Below, in pieces: positions 25,334-34,278 of a stretch of DNA of 64,000 nucleotides. A program made the position numbers and the translations under genes. The DNA is from Bacteroidota bacterium (lineage in GTDB: Bacteria; Bacteroidota; Bacteroidia; AKYH767-A; OLB10): the NCBI GenBank assembly GCA_016713925.1, contig JADJOH010000008.1, positions 682,001-746,000 of the forward strand, read 5' to 3'. The notes beneath the pieces are model-generated. The model searched no databases. It was not told where the DNA came from and worked only from the letters and a program-made list of their open reading frames with translations. Position 1 is the stretch's first letter. Each line of letters begins with the position of its first letter.

Positions 25334-25603
25334 TTATGGGAAAACGTTATAAACATCCTTTCTATGAGCAATTATTATTAGTCTTAATGTGTTTTTAGAA
25401 ATTTGTTCAATACCTATTCTATAGTCTCCAAGTCGGTATCTATAATATACTTTATATCCGATTAGTTTTTTAACACTAGCTATCTCATTTAATGAACTGG
25501 TTTTTTCTAGTATTGAAATTACTTTTTCAATTTTTGGAAACAATGACTTGTCCTTCAATTTGTCTAGGGACTTATAAAAAGATTTATCAAATTCTACGAT
25601 CAT
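25334..25603 (-). CDS. RelE/ParE-family toxin
   Basis: An 89-residue basic protein with the RelE/ParE layout: an N-terminal strand (IVEFDKSFYKSLDKL), a Lys-rich helical hairpin (FPKIEKVISILEKT), then VYYRYRLGDYRIGIEQIS and TLRLIIIAHRKDVYNVF. The YRLGDYRIGI core and the final HRKDVY match the toxin fold; Tyr, Arg and His are candidate active residues. RelE-type members cut mRNA on the ribosome, and ParE-type members poison gyrase; the sequence does not decide which. It follows the antitoxin gene with a one-base overlap (TAATG). Confidence 0.87.
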   Translation of the reverse strand: MIVEFDKSFYKSLDKLKDKSLFPKIEKVISILEKTSSLNEIASVKKLIGYKVYYRYRLGDYRIGIEQISKNTLRLIIIAHRKDVYNVFP

Positions 25604-25797
25604 TAAGATCTAAGTTTTTTTAAAATTGATTCTTTTGAAACTGTCTTACCAGTTTTAACTTTATCCATTAAGTTTCCAAGCATAAAATCCTCAAACTGGT
25701 CATCTTTCATGTCAATTACATTCCCACCAAGCCTTTTGGCAAGTTCTGCAAGTATTTTACTGCTTCGTTTGTCAGTTTTTATAAGGATAGTACTCAT
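25603..25797 (-). CDS. antitoxin of a RelE/ParE-type pair
   Basis: A 64-residue protein encoded directly upstream of the toxin, with the toxin ATG overlapping its TAA. It begins with STILIKTDKRSSKILAELAKRLG, a strand then helix that would bind DNA as a ribbon-helix-helix-like dimer, and ends with an acidic/Lys-rich region (DDQFEDFMLGNLMDKVKTGK) expected to wrap the toxin. The family call rests mainly on order and size. It probably represses its own operon. Confidence 0.82.
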   Translation of the reverse strand: MSTILIKTDKRSSKILAELAKRLGGNVIDMKDDQFEDFMLGNLMDKVKTGKTVSKESILKKLRS

Positions 25798-25895
25798 GTT
25801 GTAAAAATAGTGAAATTAATCAATTAAGGAAAATTTCTGCACTCACCATTGGCCATAACATGTGGCTTTGGGCTACAAGCTTTAGTATTCAGATT

Positions 25896-26117
25896 CTTGC
25901 TACCGGCCACAGGCTACGGGCTACCGGCTGTGAGTGGGGAGGAGCCGCTACTAATCGCAAGCGTTACTCTCTATGGGTTGGTGGAATCTCTTAGTGCGCT
26001 TCCCTCAATGCAAGAACAATGGAATACGCTGAACTTTCGCAAGCAACAAGCATCCTGAAACTTAAAGCTGGTAGCTGGTAGCTGGCAGCCGGAAGCCCGC
26101 AGCCGGAAGCCGGAAGC
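25896..26117. repeat. second flank of CCGGC-type short repeats
   Basis: CTACCGGCCACAGGCTACGGGCTACCGG at 25905 onward (in short units) and GGTAGCTGGTAGCTGGCAGCCGG then GAAGCCGGAAGCCGGAAGC to 26117 (in short units) are imperfect tandem copies. The second runs in the opposite orientation to the repeats at 25141. The 25798-26119 gap holds no convincing gene. Confidence 0.6.
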
Positions 26118-26119
26118 AA

Positions 26120-27298
26120 TTAATTAAATGCATTGAAACCGGTCACATCCATCCATGTAATCAACAGGTGAATATCATGTGTTCCTTCATAGGTGACCAC
26201 ACTTTCGAGGTTCATCATGTGGCGCATGATCGGATATTCGCCGGTAATGCCCATGCCGCCCAGCATCTGTCGGGCATCGCGGGTAATTTCTAATGCCATG
26301 TTGACATTGTTCCGCTTGGCCATGGAAATTTGTCCGGGAGTTGCGCGGTTTTCATTTTTGAGAACACCCAATCTCCAGGTGAGCAATTGCGCCTTGGTGA
26401 TTTCGGTGATCATCTCCGCCAATTTCTTCTGCTGTAACTGGAAGGCGCCTATGGGTTTACCAAATTGAATCCGTTCCTTGCTATAGCGTAAAGCGGTATC
26501 GTAACAATCCATGGCGGCACCGATGGCTCCCCAGGCAATGCCAAAACGGGCCGAGTTGAGACAACCAAGTGGTCCTTTAATTCCTTTTACGTTCGGGAAA
26601 ATATTTTCTTTCGGGACTTTTACATTGTCAAAAACCAATTCGCCGGTAGCACTCGCGCGCAGCGACCATTTATTATGTGTTTCCGGAGTTGAAAACCCTT
26701 CCATGCCGCGTTCCACAACAAGTCCGCGGATATCTCCCGCCTCATCCTTCGCCCATACCACGGCGATATCTGCAAAAGGTGCATTGGAAATCCACATTTT
26801 AGCCCCATTCAGAATCACATGATCACCGGCATCTTTGATGTTCGTCAGCATGCCCGACGGATTGGATCCATGGTTAGGTTCGGTTAATCCAAAACAGCCC
26901 ATCATGTCGCCTGAAGCCAGCTTTGGAAGATATTTACGGCGCTGTTCTTCAGAGCCATAGGTGAAGATAGGATACATCACCAATGAACTTTGAACGGATG
27001 CCGTAGAGCGCACTCCCGAATCACCGCGCTCTATCTCCTGCATGATCAGGCCATAGGAAATCTGGTCCAGACCGCCACCGCCATATTCTGTGGGGATATA
27101 GGGTCCAAAAGCACCGATACCGGCCAGACCTTTAATAATCTGTTTAGGGAATTCAGCCTTCTGTGCATACTCTTCAATGATTGGAGATACGTCGCGCTTT
27201 ACCCATTCCCGAACCGAGTCACGGATAAGTCGGTGTTCTTCAGTCAATAATTCATCCATGAGGTAATAGTCATGGCCCTGGAAACGATCTTGTGGCAT
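26120..27298 (-). CDS. gcdH: glutaryl-CoA dehydrogenase-type acyl-CoA dehydrogenase
   Basis: A 392-residue FAD enzyme that fits the glutaryl-CoA branch of acyl-CoA dehydrogenases. It has RSTASVQSSLVMYPI, FGLTEPNHGSNPSGM, the flavin-binding WISNAPFADI stretch, GCLNSARFGIAWGAIGAA, and the catalytic base Glu371 in YEGTHDIH. The active-site Arg in SGVRST is the one linked with decarboxylating glutaryl-CoA dehydrogenases. It oxidises and decarboxylates glutaryl-CoA to crotonyl-CoA in lysine and tryptophan breakdown. No other pathway gene is near, so it is a stand-alone unit with a TATTTTTG -7 element at 27325-27332. Confidence 0.9.
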   Translation of the reverse strand: MPQDRFQGHDYYLMDELLTEEHRLIRDSVREWVKRDVSPIIEEYAQKAEFPKQIIKGLAGIGAFGPYIPTEYGGGGLDQISYGLIMQEIERGDSGVRSTASVQSSLVMYPIFTYGSEEQRRKYLPKLASGDMMGCFGLTEPNHGSNPSGMLTNIKDAGDHVILNGAKMWISNAPFADIAVVWAKDEAGDIRGLVVERGMEGFSTPETHNKWSLRASATGELVFDNVKVPKENIFPNVKGIKGPLGCLNSARFGIAWGAIGAAMDCYDTALRYSKERIQFGKPIGAFQLQQKKLAEMITEITKAQLLTWRLGVLKNENRATPGQISMAKRNNVNMALEITRDARQMLGGMGITGEYPIMRHMMNLESVVTYEGTHDIHLLITWMDVTGFNAFN

Positions 27299-27324
27299 AA
27301 TGTTTTGTTGATTCGAATAGTCAA

Positions 27325-27332
27325 CAAAAATA
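27325..27332 (-). promoter_or_regulatory. -7 element (TATTTTTG) of gcdH
   Basis: The minus strand reads TATTTTTG, 26 bases upstream of the ATG at 27298. No good -33 TTG is at the usual distance. Confidence 0.5.
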
Positions 27333-27428
27333 ACGAATACAATGTTATGATTATCGGCGAGAATCTTTTTAATCCCATCGAAGAAAGCAACCTGCCGAAT
27401 GAAAAACCGAATAAATCCGCCTTTTTAG

Positions 27429-30400
27429 CTACTGTTTAACAAACTTTGCGACAGCTTTAAAGTCAACATTATTGCTGATTTGAATCAGATAAAATCCGGC
27501 CTTTAATGCATCAATTGAAAAAGTTGGATTTTGTTCGGTGGTAGTCCAGCTTTGTATGATTTTTCCTGAGATATCAATGAGCGTAACGACGTAAGCCGTG
27601 TTTAAAGGTTGATCAAAGGATAGGTTGAAATAAGTATTCGCAGGATTTGGATAAACAGAGATTTTATGTTTACTTTCCTGAAGTTGATTCAATGCGGTAG
27701 TCGGAAAAGTAGTTACCAGGGTGTTGAAGACTTCGTTCGTTAATATATAAGGGTTTCTATCAAAAATAATCAGGACTTTGTTTTTCACCACTGTAAATTC
27801 GGGTAAGCCGGGCAAGGGTAAAATCGAAAACTGTAGGTAACCCTGACTTTCATCAAAATTAGCGCTCTCCCATAACAAATTAATATCATCAAAAACTACT
27901 TTTAAAACCCCATTTGAATCAATAGTTACTATTCCGTTATGACTCATGGAAAGCAATGTGAAACTTTCGATATCTAACAAGGGTGAAATAGTATCGATGA
28001 GGGTAACGGTATATGCCGTATCATTTCCTGTATTCTGAAACAAGAGGGTGTAAACAAGGGTGTCAGAAAAAAGAGTGTAATGCGCCGTTTCTCTTCCAAC
28101 AGGACTTACTTGTTTTTCGTTGGGGTCAAAGGAACAAGCTATATTTTGGTAAATAGTGTCGGTGGTGAACAATGTACTCGTTGTGGAATCATAAATATAG
28201 GTGTCAAAGATGGAGCTTATTGAATTAAAGCTTGCAGATGGTACAGTATAAGTAACACCTATATTTTTTGAACTTAATAGAGTAAGCGAATCAATTTTCC
28301 AGAAGAAAGTAGTTCCCGAGGTGGAATCAGGTGCTTGACTAAAACTTAAAACGGAACATGCAGCATCCGGAGTGAAGGCTGCCAAAACATTAATGAATGA
28401 ATTTCCATTATTTTGAACTATATAAGTAGCGGAACTTTGAAAGTTACAACGTGCTCGTGAAGTTGCAAATGAAGAAACAGACAATAATGTATCCGCAATT
28501 GATTTCAGGGCAAAATCAAGAGAGTCAATGGCGGTGGAATCTATATTTACGGTATAAGAGGTAGAGTCGCAGGATAGAACCAAATAAGGATAGGGCGCAG
28601 GTTGAATTACGCGTTGGCCCGGTCGTTCTAAGAATTGATAATAGCCTTCAAAATTTGAATAAGTATGAACTCCTTTATCGTTTCTAACCCGGATAAAAGG
28701 CAGGGCATTATCTACACTGTCAATAGCACCATTTGCATTCAAATCATGATAAATATTTCCGGTAATATTATATTTCTCATAGGAGGAATTGGCCATAATG
28801 GAATCAAAACTTATTCTGATGAAACTTCCATCTAATCCCATCATCCAGTATTTGCCATCATTTGTTATGCAAAAACTGCCTTGATCGTAACTAAAACTGA
28901 CATCAGAGTTTTTCCAGTTAAATTTGGTAATACCTGTTGAATCGATCTTCAACATAAGGCTAGGATAGATTAACCAGTGACTTTGATGCAAATTGTCATA
29001 AAATCCACCACAAAGATTAGGCGTGATTGGAGTCTGACCTGCGAAATGAAAATTAAAAATCGTCCAAATGCCATTAGCATCTCTTTTTACAATTTTTTCA
29101 TAATTACTGAACCAGCTACTTCCATCGTTAAAATGTTTATAAGCATAAACATCTGTCAAAATGCTGTTCGGCACTCCCGTATTACTAAAATTTAGTTTAT
29201 ACCAGTTATAATTACCATCTCTCATCCAATAGTATTTATTAACGCTTTCCCGAAAAAATAATTCTCCTGACTTATTCATTGTAATATACCCTGCTCCTAG
29301 ACTTCCAATAATTGAAATGCCCCCGTTATTAACATGGTGGGCGTAAATTTTACTGCCATAATAAAAATAGAGAGAATCACCACCTTCGTAAACTAACTCG
29401 ACATTATAGGAATAAGTGAATGGCAGTTTGGTTTTTAATAAAATTAATCCGTTTTTATATTTAATAATAGAGTCGTTTCTTATAAAAAACATCGTATTTC
29501 CTGAGTCTATTACAAAATTGTTAGTTACAGTAGCAAAGTCTGACACAGATACACCATCATATAAAATAGCTTTTTGAGTATAGGAGTTATAAGTTAAAAT
29601 ACTTGAATCATACATTGGATAAATTTGCTGATAGAAAGAAGCTTTATTCAAAGGATAAGGAAGTTGATAAAATGTTTGAACTCCATTCGTATCAATTTTT
29701 GATAAAAAAGAATTAAATGAAGAATTATAGATACTATTTGGATAAAGTACAAAAAGGTTTCCCACTTCATCAAAATGAGCCGTCGAAATCCCAATTGGAA
29801 TATTTGAAAAAGTGGTTAATGTTTGGATTGAACCTGTGGAATCTATTTTAAGGTGAGGATCGGAAGGTCTTCGCGATAACAAATAGACCTCATTAGTTTT
29901 TGGATTTAATACCGGACATTTTTTTTCGGCAACAGGTGAAAAATTTACTGAATCTATAAATGTCCCACTAATAGTGTATCGTAACAATACATTGGAATAA
30001 TACACAATTGATCCAACGTGACTAAAAAAATTGTAATAATAAATCATTGTGTCTAATAAGAAAATATTACTATAATCATGCTGAAAGTAGGAACCAGAAC
30101 CGGGAACAACAGATGCACGATAAACAGGAAAACTCCGATTAAATACCCCATTCTGGAAATGCTTAATTGTCCGACCATTTAAAGAGTCAGCTAAAATATA
30201 TACTCCCAAACTGTCTGCTGCGAAACAAGATTTTTTAAGTAGATCCGGTGAGTTATAAATAGAAAGGGAGGTAGAGTCCCGAACAACAATCTTAAATGTG
30301 TCAGGAACAAAGTCATGATTTTCATTATGTCTGAAATGATAGATATTTCCAATTTGATCTACTTCTAAAAATGAGTTCCGCTGATCTTGAATATTTAAAA

Positions 30401-30746
30401 ATTTGGTTCCGTTATCTCTGGAAATAAAAGTTTGATGGTTGTATTCAAATACTTGCCCTTGATTATTAATAAACCAAATGTTCCCTTTTTTGTCTTTTTT
30501 GATATTGACAAATATATTTGATCGGAAATCTAATTCGTTGGTGCTATACCATTTGACATTATGATTGATTAAATTTATCCTGAGAATGCCGTTCTGCATT
30601 CCAAGCCATGCCGTATCTCCATCTACTAAAATGCAATGAGAGGCACCAATATTTCCCAAAAGTTCAGACTTGAATCCTTGAGCCACGATGGATGTGCTAA
30701 TAGAACTTAGCAAAATAAAAAGAAGAATAACAATCCGTTGTTTCAT
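27429..30746 (-). CDS. T9SS propeller/adhesin surface protein
   Basis: A 1,105-residue exported protein. A signal peptide (QRIVILLFILLSSISTSIVAQ) precedes ~650 residues of WD/propeller-like repeats (GNIWFINNQGQVF; GKYWMMGLDGSFIR) resembling the two-component-regulator propeller layout. Next come an SdrD-B-like calcium-type loop (GNIYHDLNANGAIDSVDNAL, about 670), a DUF11-like/DUF7619 domain (DTLVYTLLFQNTGNDTAY) and a type A T9SS sorting domain (VYPNPANTYFNLSF ... AGFYLIQISNNVDFKA). The DLNANGAID loop has the alternating Asp/Asn of a calcium-binding motif. No enzyme motif is seen. Confidence 0.8.
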   Translation of the reverse strand: MKQRIVILLFILLSSISTSIVAQGFKSELLGNIGASHCILVDGDTAWLGMQNGILRINLINHNVKWYSTNELDFRSNIFVNIKKDKKGNIWFINNQGQVFEYNHQTFISRDNGTKFLNIQDQRNSFLEVDQIGNIYHFRHNENHDFVPDTFKIVVRDSTSLSIYNSPDLLKKSCFAADSLGVYILADSLNGRTIKHFQNGVFNRSFPVYRASVVPGSGSYFQHDYSNIFLLDTMIYYYNFFSHVGSIVYYSNVLLRYTISGTFIDSVNFSPVAEKKCPVLNPKTNEVYLLSRRPSDPHLKIDSTGSIQTLTTFSNIPIGISTAHFDEVGNLFVLYPNSIYNSSFNSFLSKIDTNGVQTFYQLPYPLNKASFYQQIYPMYDSSILTYNSYTQKAILYDGVSVSDFATVTNNFVIDSGNTMFFIRNDSIIKYKNGLILLKTKLPFTYSYNVELVYEGGDSLYFYYGSKIYAHHVNNGGISIIGSLGAGYITMNKSGELFFRESVNKYYWMRDGNYNWYKLNFSNTGVPNSILTDVYAYKHFNDGSSWFSNYEKIVKRDANGIWTIFNFHFAGQTPITPNLCGGFYDNLHQSHWLIYPSLMLKIDSTGITKFNWKNSDVSFSYDQGSFCITNDGKYWMMGLDGSFIRISFDSIMANSSYEKYNITGNIYHDLNANGAIDSVDNALPFIRVRNDKGVHTYSNFEGYYQFLERPGQRVIQPAPYPYLVLSCDSTSYTVNIDSTAIDSLDFALKSIADTLLSVSSFATSRARCNFQSSATYIVQNNGNSFINVLAAFTPDAACSVLSFSQAPDSTSGTTFFWKIDSLTLLSSKNIGVTYTVPSASFNSISSIFDTYIYDSTTSTLFTTDTIYQNIACSFDPNEKQVSPVGRETAHYTLFSDTLVYTLLFQNTGNDTAYTVTLIDTISPLLDIESFTLLSMSHNGIVTIDSNGVLKVVFDDINLLWESANFDESQGYLQFSILPLPGLPEFTVVKNKVLIIFDRNPYILTNEVFNTLVTTFPTTALNQLQESKHKISVYPNPANTYFNLSFDQPLNTAYVVTLIDISGKIIQSWTTTEQNPTFSIDALKAGFYLIQISNNVDFKAVAKFVKQ

Positions 30747-30756
30747 GACCGTATAT

Positions 30757-30790
30757 CAAATGTAATGAGAATTTAGCATATGGTATACAA
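30757..30790 (-). promoter_or_regulatory. promoter of the T9SS propeller gene
   Basis: On the minus strand TTG lies 23 bases before TACATTTG, which matches TAnnTTTG. The -7 element begins 10 bases before the ATG, predicting a very short leader. Confidence 0.5.
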
Positions 30791-30961
30791 AAAGTTGCTA
30801 TACGCAGTATATATAGAGCTAGCTATCTGTAATCATTGGATTAACAATTGTTTATATGCCGGGTTGCATTAATTTTACTGCCAATCAACAAGCTTCAGAG
30901 TATCGCATTTCATAAGATAAGTAGGCTGAATAGGAATAAAAAAGTCATTACAAGTACTGCA

Positions 30962-31390
30962 TCATTCCTCCATCCGACAAGGAATAATGAAATACTCCTC
31001 AGTAATGAGCATCGGATACTGTCCGGGTACCAACGCAATTTCATCATGCAGTCCTGCTTTGCGGGCGATCTCCAGAGGGATGATGGTGCCGGCTACAATG
31101 GGGAATGCACTCAGCCCCATTAATTCATTTTCGAGTTGTGGATCAATTTGTGCGCGGCTGATATAGATGTTAAGTGTATTACCAACTATTGTGAGGCCGG
31201 CGTTTACCTCCCTGACTTTTAACGAGACGCCGGTGAAGCATAAACCAAATCCACTATTGCAGTCTTGTCGGGGAGCGGCAATATTGAAGTTGAATGTCAC
31301 AGTAAGTCTTAAGGGTTTTTCAATCTGTGCGTAAGTGTCATTGAAAATACCAGATAATACAAGAGTTAATAAGAAGAATGTTTTTTTCAT
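30962..31390 (-). CDS. small secreted protein, paralogue 1 of 3
   Basis: A 142-residue exported protein (signal MKKTFFLLTLVLSGIFNDTYAQ). The mature part begins with a beta strand (LRLTVTFNFNI) and carries DCNSGFGLC, a Cys pair spaced as in two neighbours at 32238 and 32841. It ends with a strand-rich region (LVPGQYPMLITEEYFIIP) that parallels FIGGNYPIIIQDEYFLIP in the 32841 gene. This makes a family of small, probably periplasmic or surface beta-proteins. I do not recognise the family. Confidence 0.65.
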   Translation of the reverse strand: MKKTFFLLTLVLSGIFNDTYAQIEKPLRLTVTFNFNIAAPRQDCNSGFGLCFTGVSLKVREVNAGLTIVGNTLNIYISRAQIDPQLENELMGLSAFPIVAGTIIPLEIARKAGLHDEIALVPGQYPMLITEEYFIIPCRMEE

Positions 31391-31524
31391 GATGATGTTT
31401 TTTAAAGTGTTTTATTGAAATGAGTTTGTGAAATATTTTTTTGAATAGAATGTACAATAGAAGTATTCGTATGAACTGTTTTTCGAAAAGCGATCTTACG
31501 GGATCGGTTTAGGGTGAAACAGAT

Positions 31525-32151
31525 TTATTGCTTTTCCATTTCGGCGAAGGCAAAGATGTTGTCATTGTTGATGTAGAAAATCCGATAGGGGACACCGCTG
31601 TTTTTTAAGTTTTGTTGCACGTATTTATTAAGTCTTTTGGATTGTCTGAATATAAACCGGTTCCAGATAATGACAACAGTATAGGGAGTGGCAAGGCTGT
31701 TGTCGGGGATAGAATTTCCTGCTAACGGTATCGTAAGTCCGAAAAGTTGTTGAAAGGAGAGGAGTGAATCAAGAGGCACCGGTGATTTTGGTGGGAAAGT
31801 GCCAAAGGCATTATCTATATTCCAGTTCAGATTCGGAATTCCGGGTGCATAGCAATTGATGAACCAGGCCTCGGGATAAGGTTGATGTCCGAAGTAAAGG
31901 GCCTGAATCGGTTGAGCATGATTTTTCTTTTGTAATCTACTGTTCACAGTGTCCTCCAGATTAAGATAGTTGATATAGTTGGTGTCAATCAGGAAGGCAT
32001 GTTCATAAGACGCTCCCATTTTCCGGAGTAATCGTTTATGTTTCTTTTCAGAGAGCACCTGGTAACTCCTGAATCCTACGAGTTCTTTCGCGATGAAGCT
32101 GCAGGAGCTGAACAGAAAGCAGGTTAAGAGGAGCAATGTTGTCGATTTCAT
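31525..32151 (-). CDS. lipoprotein, hypothetical
   Basis: A 208-residue lipoprotein from the ATG at 32151: MKSTTLLLLTCFLFSSC has a lipobox (LFSSC). A longer frame to 32181 adds ten residues before the signal and is disfavoured. The mature part has TYSVVIIWNRFIFRQSKRLN-like helical and mixed segments but no domain I can name; YRIFYINNDNIFAFAEME closes it. It sits between paralogues 1 and 2 of the small secreted family, so it may belong to the same functional unit. Confidence 0.68.
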   Translation of the reverse strand: MKSTTLLLLTCFLFSSCSFIAKELVGFRSYQVLSEKKHKRLLRKMGASYEHAFLIDTNYINYLNLEDTVNSRLQKKNHAQPIQALYFGHQPYPEAWFINCYAPGIPNLNWNIDNAFGTFPPKSPVPLDSLLSFQQLFGLTIPLAGNSIPDNSLATPYTVVIIWNRFIFRQSKRLNKYVQQNLKNSGVPYRIFYINNDNIFAFAEMEKQ

Positions 32152-32189
32152 GGAATAGCAATTCGGATTTTTCATACTCAATTTTATTT

Positions 32190-32221
32190 AAAGCCGGCAG
32201 GAAGCTACTTGCCTGCCGGCC
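32190..32221 (-). terminator. intrinsic terminator between paralogue 2 and the lipoprotein
   Basis: A nine-base GC stem (GCCGGCAGG with CCTGCCGGC) has a short loop and is followed on the minus strand by TTTAAATAAAAT. It follows the stop at 32238. Confidence 0.7.
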
Positions 32222-32237
32222 TTGGATGTGTTAGATA

Positions 32238-32684
32238 TTATTTAAATATGGCGATTAACTGTACAGTACCCAACCTGTTTTTTCTTTTGTCCAGTGGATA
32301 TTCTCCTCTTTTGATAATGACACTTTCATAGCCCAGTTCTCTTGCCGTTTCAGTTGGAAGAACTTTATCTTCATGTACATAGAATACATTTTCTTCCGGA
32401 CCCGCGGGAGATGGATCCTGAACGATATTAAAATTGATTCGTCCATTCACTTCCGATACTTCTGCAACACCCACGTCACTCATTACTTTATCTTTAGTGT
32501 TGAAGATGAAACAAGTTCCTTTGTCTCCTTCACAACCTTTGCCATCGGCGGAAGGCCGGGATCGTGTGCCGAAGATGACGCGAATTCTTTCATTGGTTTG
32601 AGAAATGGATTGCAGGGTGGTGATCATAAAGATCCCGATTAAAAATAGTTTTGCATTAAAGGTGTTGGTTACGGGTGTTTTCAT
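32238..32684 (-). CDS. small secreted protein, paralogue 2 of 3
   Basis: A 148-residue exported protein from the ATG at 32684 (signal MKTPVTNTFNAKLFLIGIFM, cleaved near SISQ). The mature part has GCEGDKGTC (same Cys spacing as paralogues 1 and 3), a central acidic region and ETARELGYESVIIKRGEYPL, which parallels EIARKAGLHDEIALVPGQYP in paralogue 1. The ATG at 32774 would add 30 residues ahead of the signal and is not used. Unknown function. Confidence 0.62.
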   Translation of the reverse strand: MKTPVTNTFNAKLFLIGIFMITTLQSISQTNERIRVIFGTRSRPSADGKGCEGDKGTCFIFNTKDKVMSDVGVAEVSEVNGRINFNIVQDPSPAGPEENVFYVHEDKVLPTETARELGYESVIIKRGEYPLDKRKNRLGTVQLIAIFK

Positions 32685-32840
32685 TTTTTGACTTTTTAAG
32701 TGAATGAATTGATTGTTTCTTGTAACGTTTAGGCGGTTACCTTGCCGTTCAATGTCGGACACTATGTCTTTCATGAACCGGTGTTTTTGATCTATCCCTG
32801 CACCGATATTACTGTTACTCGTGTAGCGGGCTTGTCGGGC

Positions 32841-33272
32841 TTATTCATATTTTATTTTTATTGGGATTAGAAAGTATTCGTCTTGTATGATAATCGGGTA
32901 GTTCCCGCCTATGAATGTTATGGTTCCGGCAACTCCCGACCTTAATGGTGATTCATTCTCGTATTCCACGTCATGCGGAATTGGAAATAAGGCAGCAGTG
33001 GATAGTTCGTTTGACAATTCTTCATCCATACCTTCACGTTGAAGGTATAAATGATCTTTTCCATTTATTTCGCATAGGAATGCAGTGACTATACGTGTGT
33101 ATGGTATTAAATTGATGCAAACTCCCAATCCGTTTTTGCAGTCACTTTCTTCCTTTGCAATTTTGATTTTGATTTTGAGTTTGTGCGTGAAATCAGGAGG
33201 AGGTTGTCCGTTCATGGTGATTGTTGAGAGTTGGATCATTGCCAGTACAAACATTACTATTGCTGTTTTCAT
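32841..33272 (-). CDS. small secreted protein, paralogue 3 of 3
   Basis: A 143-residue exported protein (signal MKTAIVMFVLAMIQLSTITM). It carries DCKNGLGVC, then LCEINGKDHLYLQREGMDEELSNELS in parts, and ends GGNYPIIIQDEYFLIPIKI. The motif CxxGxGxC and the closing GxYPxxIxxEYFxIP are shared with paralogue 1, and the Cys pair with all three. It is the most upstream gene of the cluster. Unknown function. Confidence 0.65.
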   Translation of the reverse strand: MKTAIVMFVLAMIQLSTITMNGQPPPDFTHKLKIKIKIAKEESDCKNGLGVCINLIPYTRIVTAFLCEINGKDHLYLQREGMDEELSNELSTAALFPIPHDVEYENESPLRSGVAGTITFIGGNYPIIIQDEYFLIPIKIKYE

Positions 33273-33626
33273 AATTAATGGATTAAATGGTTTTTTATAA
33301 AGTTTGATGTATAGTCATTTCAATACCCTGTACGGATTTTTCCGGCGAAGATTTACTGCGCACTGCATCCAATGGATACAGTACACTAATTGGAATAAGA
33401 TTTCAGCTTTCTTTTGCAGAAGGCATGTTCACAGTAAGGGTTCTGTTATTCCTGCCTTGCACTAGTTGTTCACTTTATAAAATCGGGACGAATACTTAAT
33501 AAATTTTGAATGTCCGGAAGCAAATGTAGGGTTGGAAAAGTAAAAACGGAAATTTATTCTTCAAAGAAATGAACAACCAAATGTTAATCGCTAAGATGTG
33601 TAGATAAGGAGGTCAGAGATTTATTA
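33273..33626. other. intergenic stretch, nothing identified
   Basis: No gene, RNA or clear promoter. An AT-rich stretch at 33480-33600 could hold the promoter of the small-protein cluster. Confidence 0.4.
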
Positions 33627-34253
33627 TTAATGCTCCCTTCTTGATTTATTTAGAATGGATAACACCTCGTCATCGGTAACTTCACTGAAGTTATTATAAA
33701 ATTGTCCAACACCTTCGAAGTTATCCGGTTCTAACAGGCAAATGTATTCATCAGCTATTGTTTTAAATTTCTCAGCTGCTTCAGGTGGAGCAACAGGAAT
33801 GGCAATTACAATTTTCAAGGGATTCATCTTTCTTAGATCGCAGACAGCGGCCATCAAGGTTTTACCGGTTGCAATACCATCATCCACCAGAATAATAATT
33901 TTACCTTTCACATTCGGAGAGTACGTTTTTCCGGTAAACAATGCATAACGTCGACTGATTTCTTCCTGTATTCTCCTTCCTTCTTCTATGATGTATTCCG
34001 GATCAACATCTGTGAAATGTGGATCAGTGGTTATTCCCGATAAGGTTACTGAACCAATAGCATATTCCCGATTCATGGGATGTCCGATTTTCTTTGAAAG
34101 AAATATTTCCAGCGGAAGGTGTAGAGCATGTGCGATAATGTAACCCAACGGCACTCCTCCTCTGGGTATAGCGATAACAATTCCGTTGCAATCTCTATAT
34201 GATACAAGTTCCTTACTAAGTTGGACAGCAGCATCTCTCCGGTCAATAAACAT
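33627..34253 (-). CDS. phosphoribosyltransferase-domain protein
   Basis: A 208-residue protein with a type I phosphoribosyltransferase fold. The PRPP-binding loop ILVDDGIATGKT spans about 121-132, and an N-terminal IAIPRGGVPLGY loop supplies the pyrophosphate-binding part. This stand-alone family (Rv0571c-like) is usually found next to a dienelactone-hydrolase-like gene, exactly as here (34279-34914 upstream, 25-base gap). The nucleotide substrate is unknown. The protein lacks obvious base-specific loops. Confidence 0.82.
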   Translation of the reverse strand: MFIDRRDAAVQLSKELVSYRDCNGIVIAIPRGGVPLGYIIAHALHLPLEIFLSKKIGHPMNREYAIGSVTLSGITTDPHFTDVDPEYIIEEGRRIQEEISRRYALFTGKTYSPNVKGKIIILVDDGIATGKTLMAAVCDLRKMNPLKIVIAIPVAPPEAAEKFKTIADEYICLLEPDNFEGVGQFYNNFSEVTDDEVLSILNKSRREH

Positions 34254-34278
34254 GGGTTATGTTTTTTAGTCGATTCAC

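Noticed and set aside
25849..26058. 69-residue plus-strand frame
   Set aside because: Built largely on the CCGGC-type short repeats; no recognisable domain.
25141..26117. transposon carrying the toxin-antitoxin pair
   Set aside because: No transposase and no clean target-site duplication is visible.
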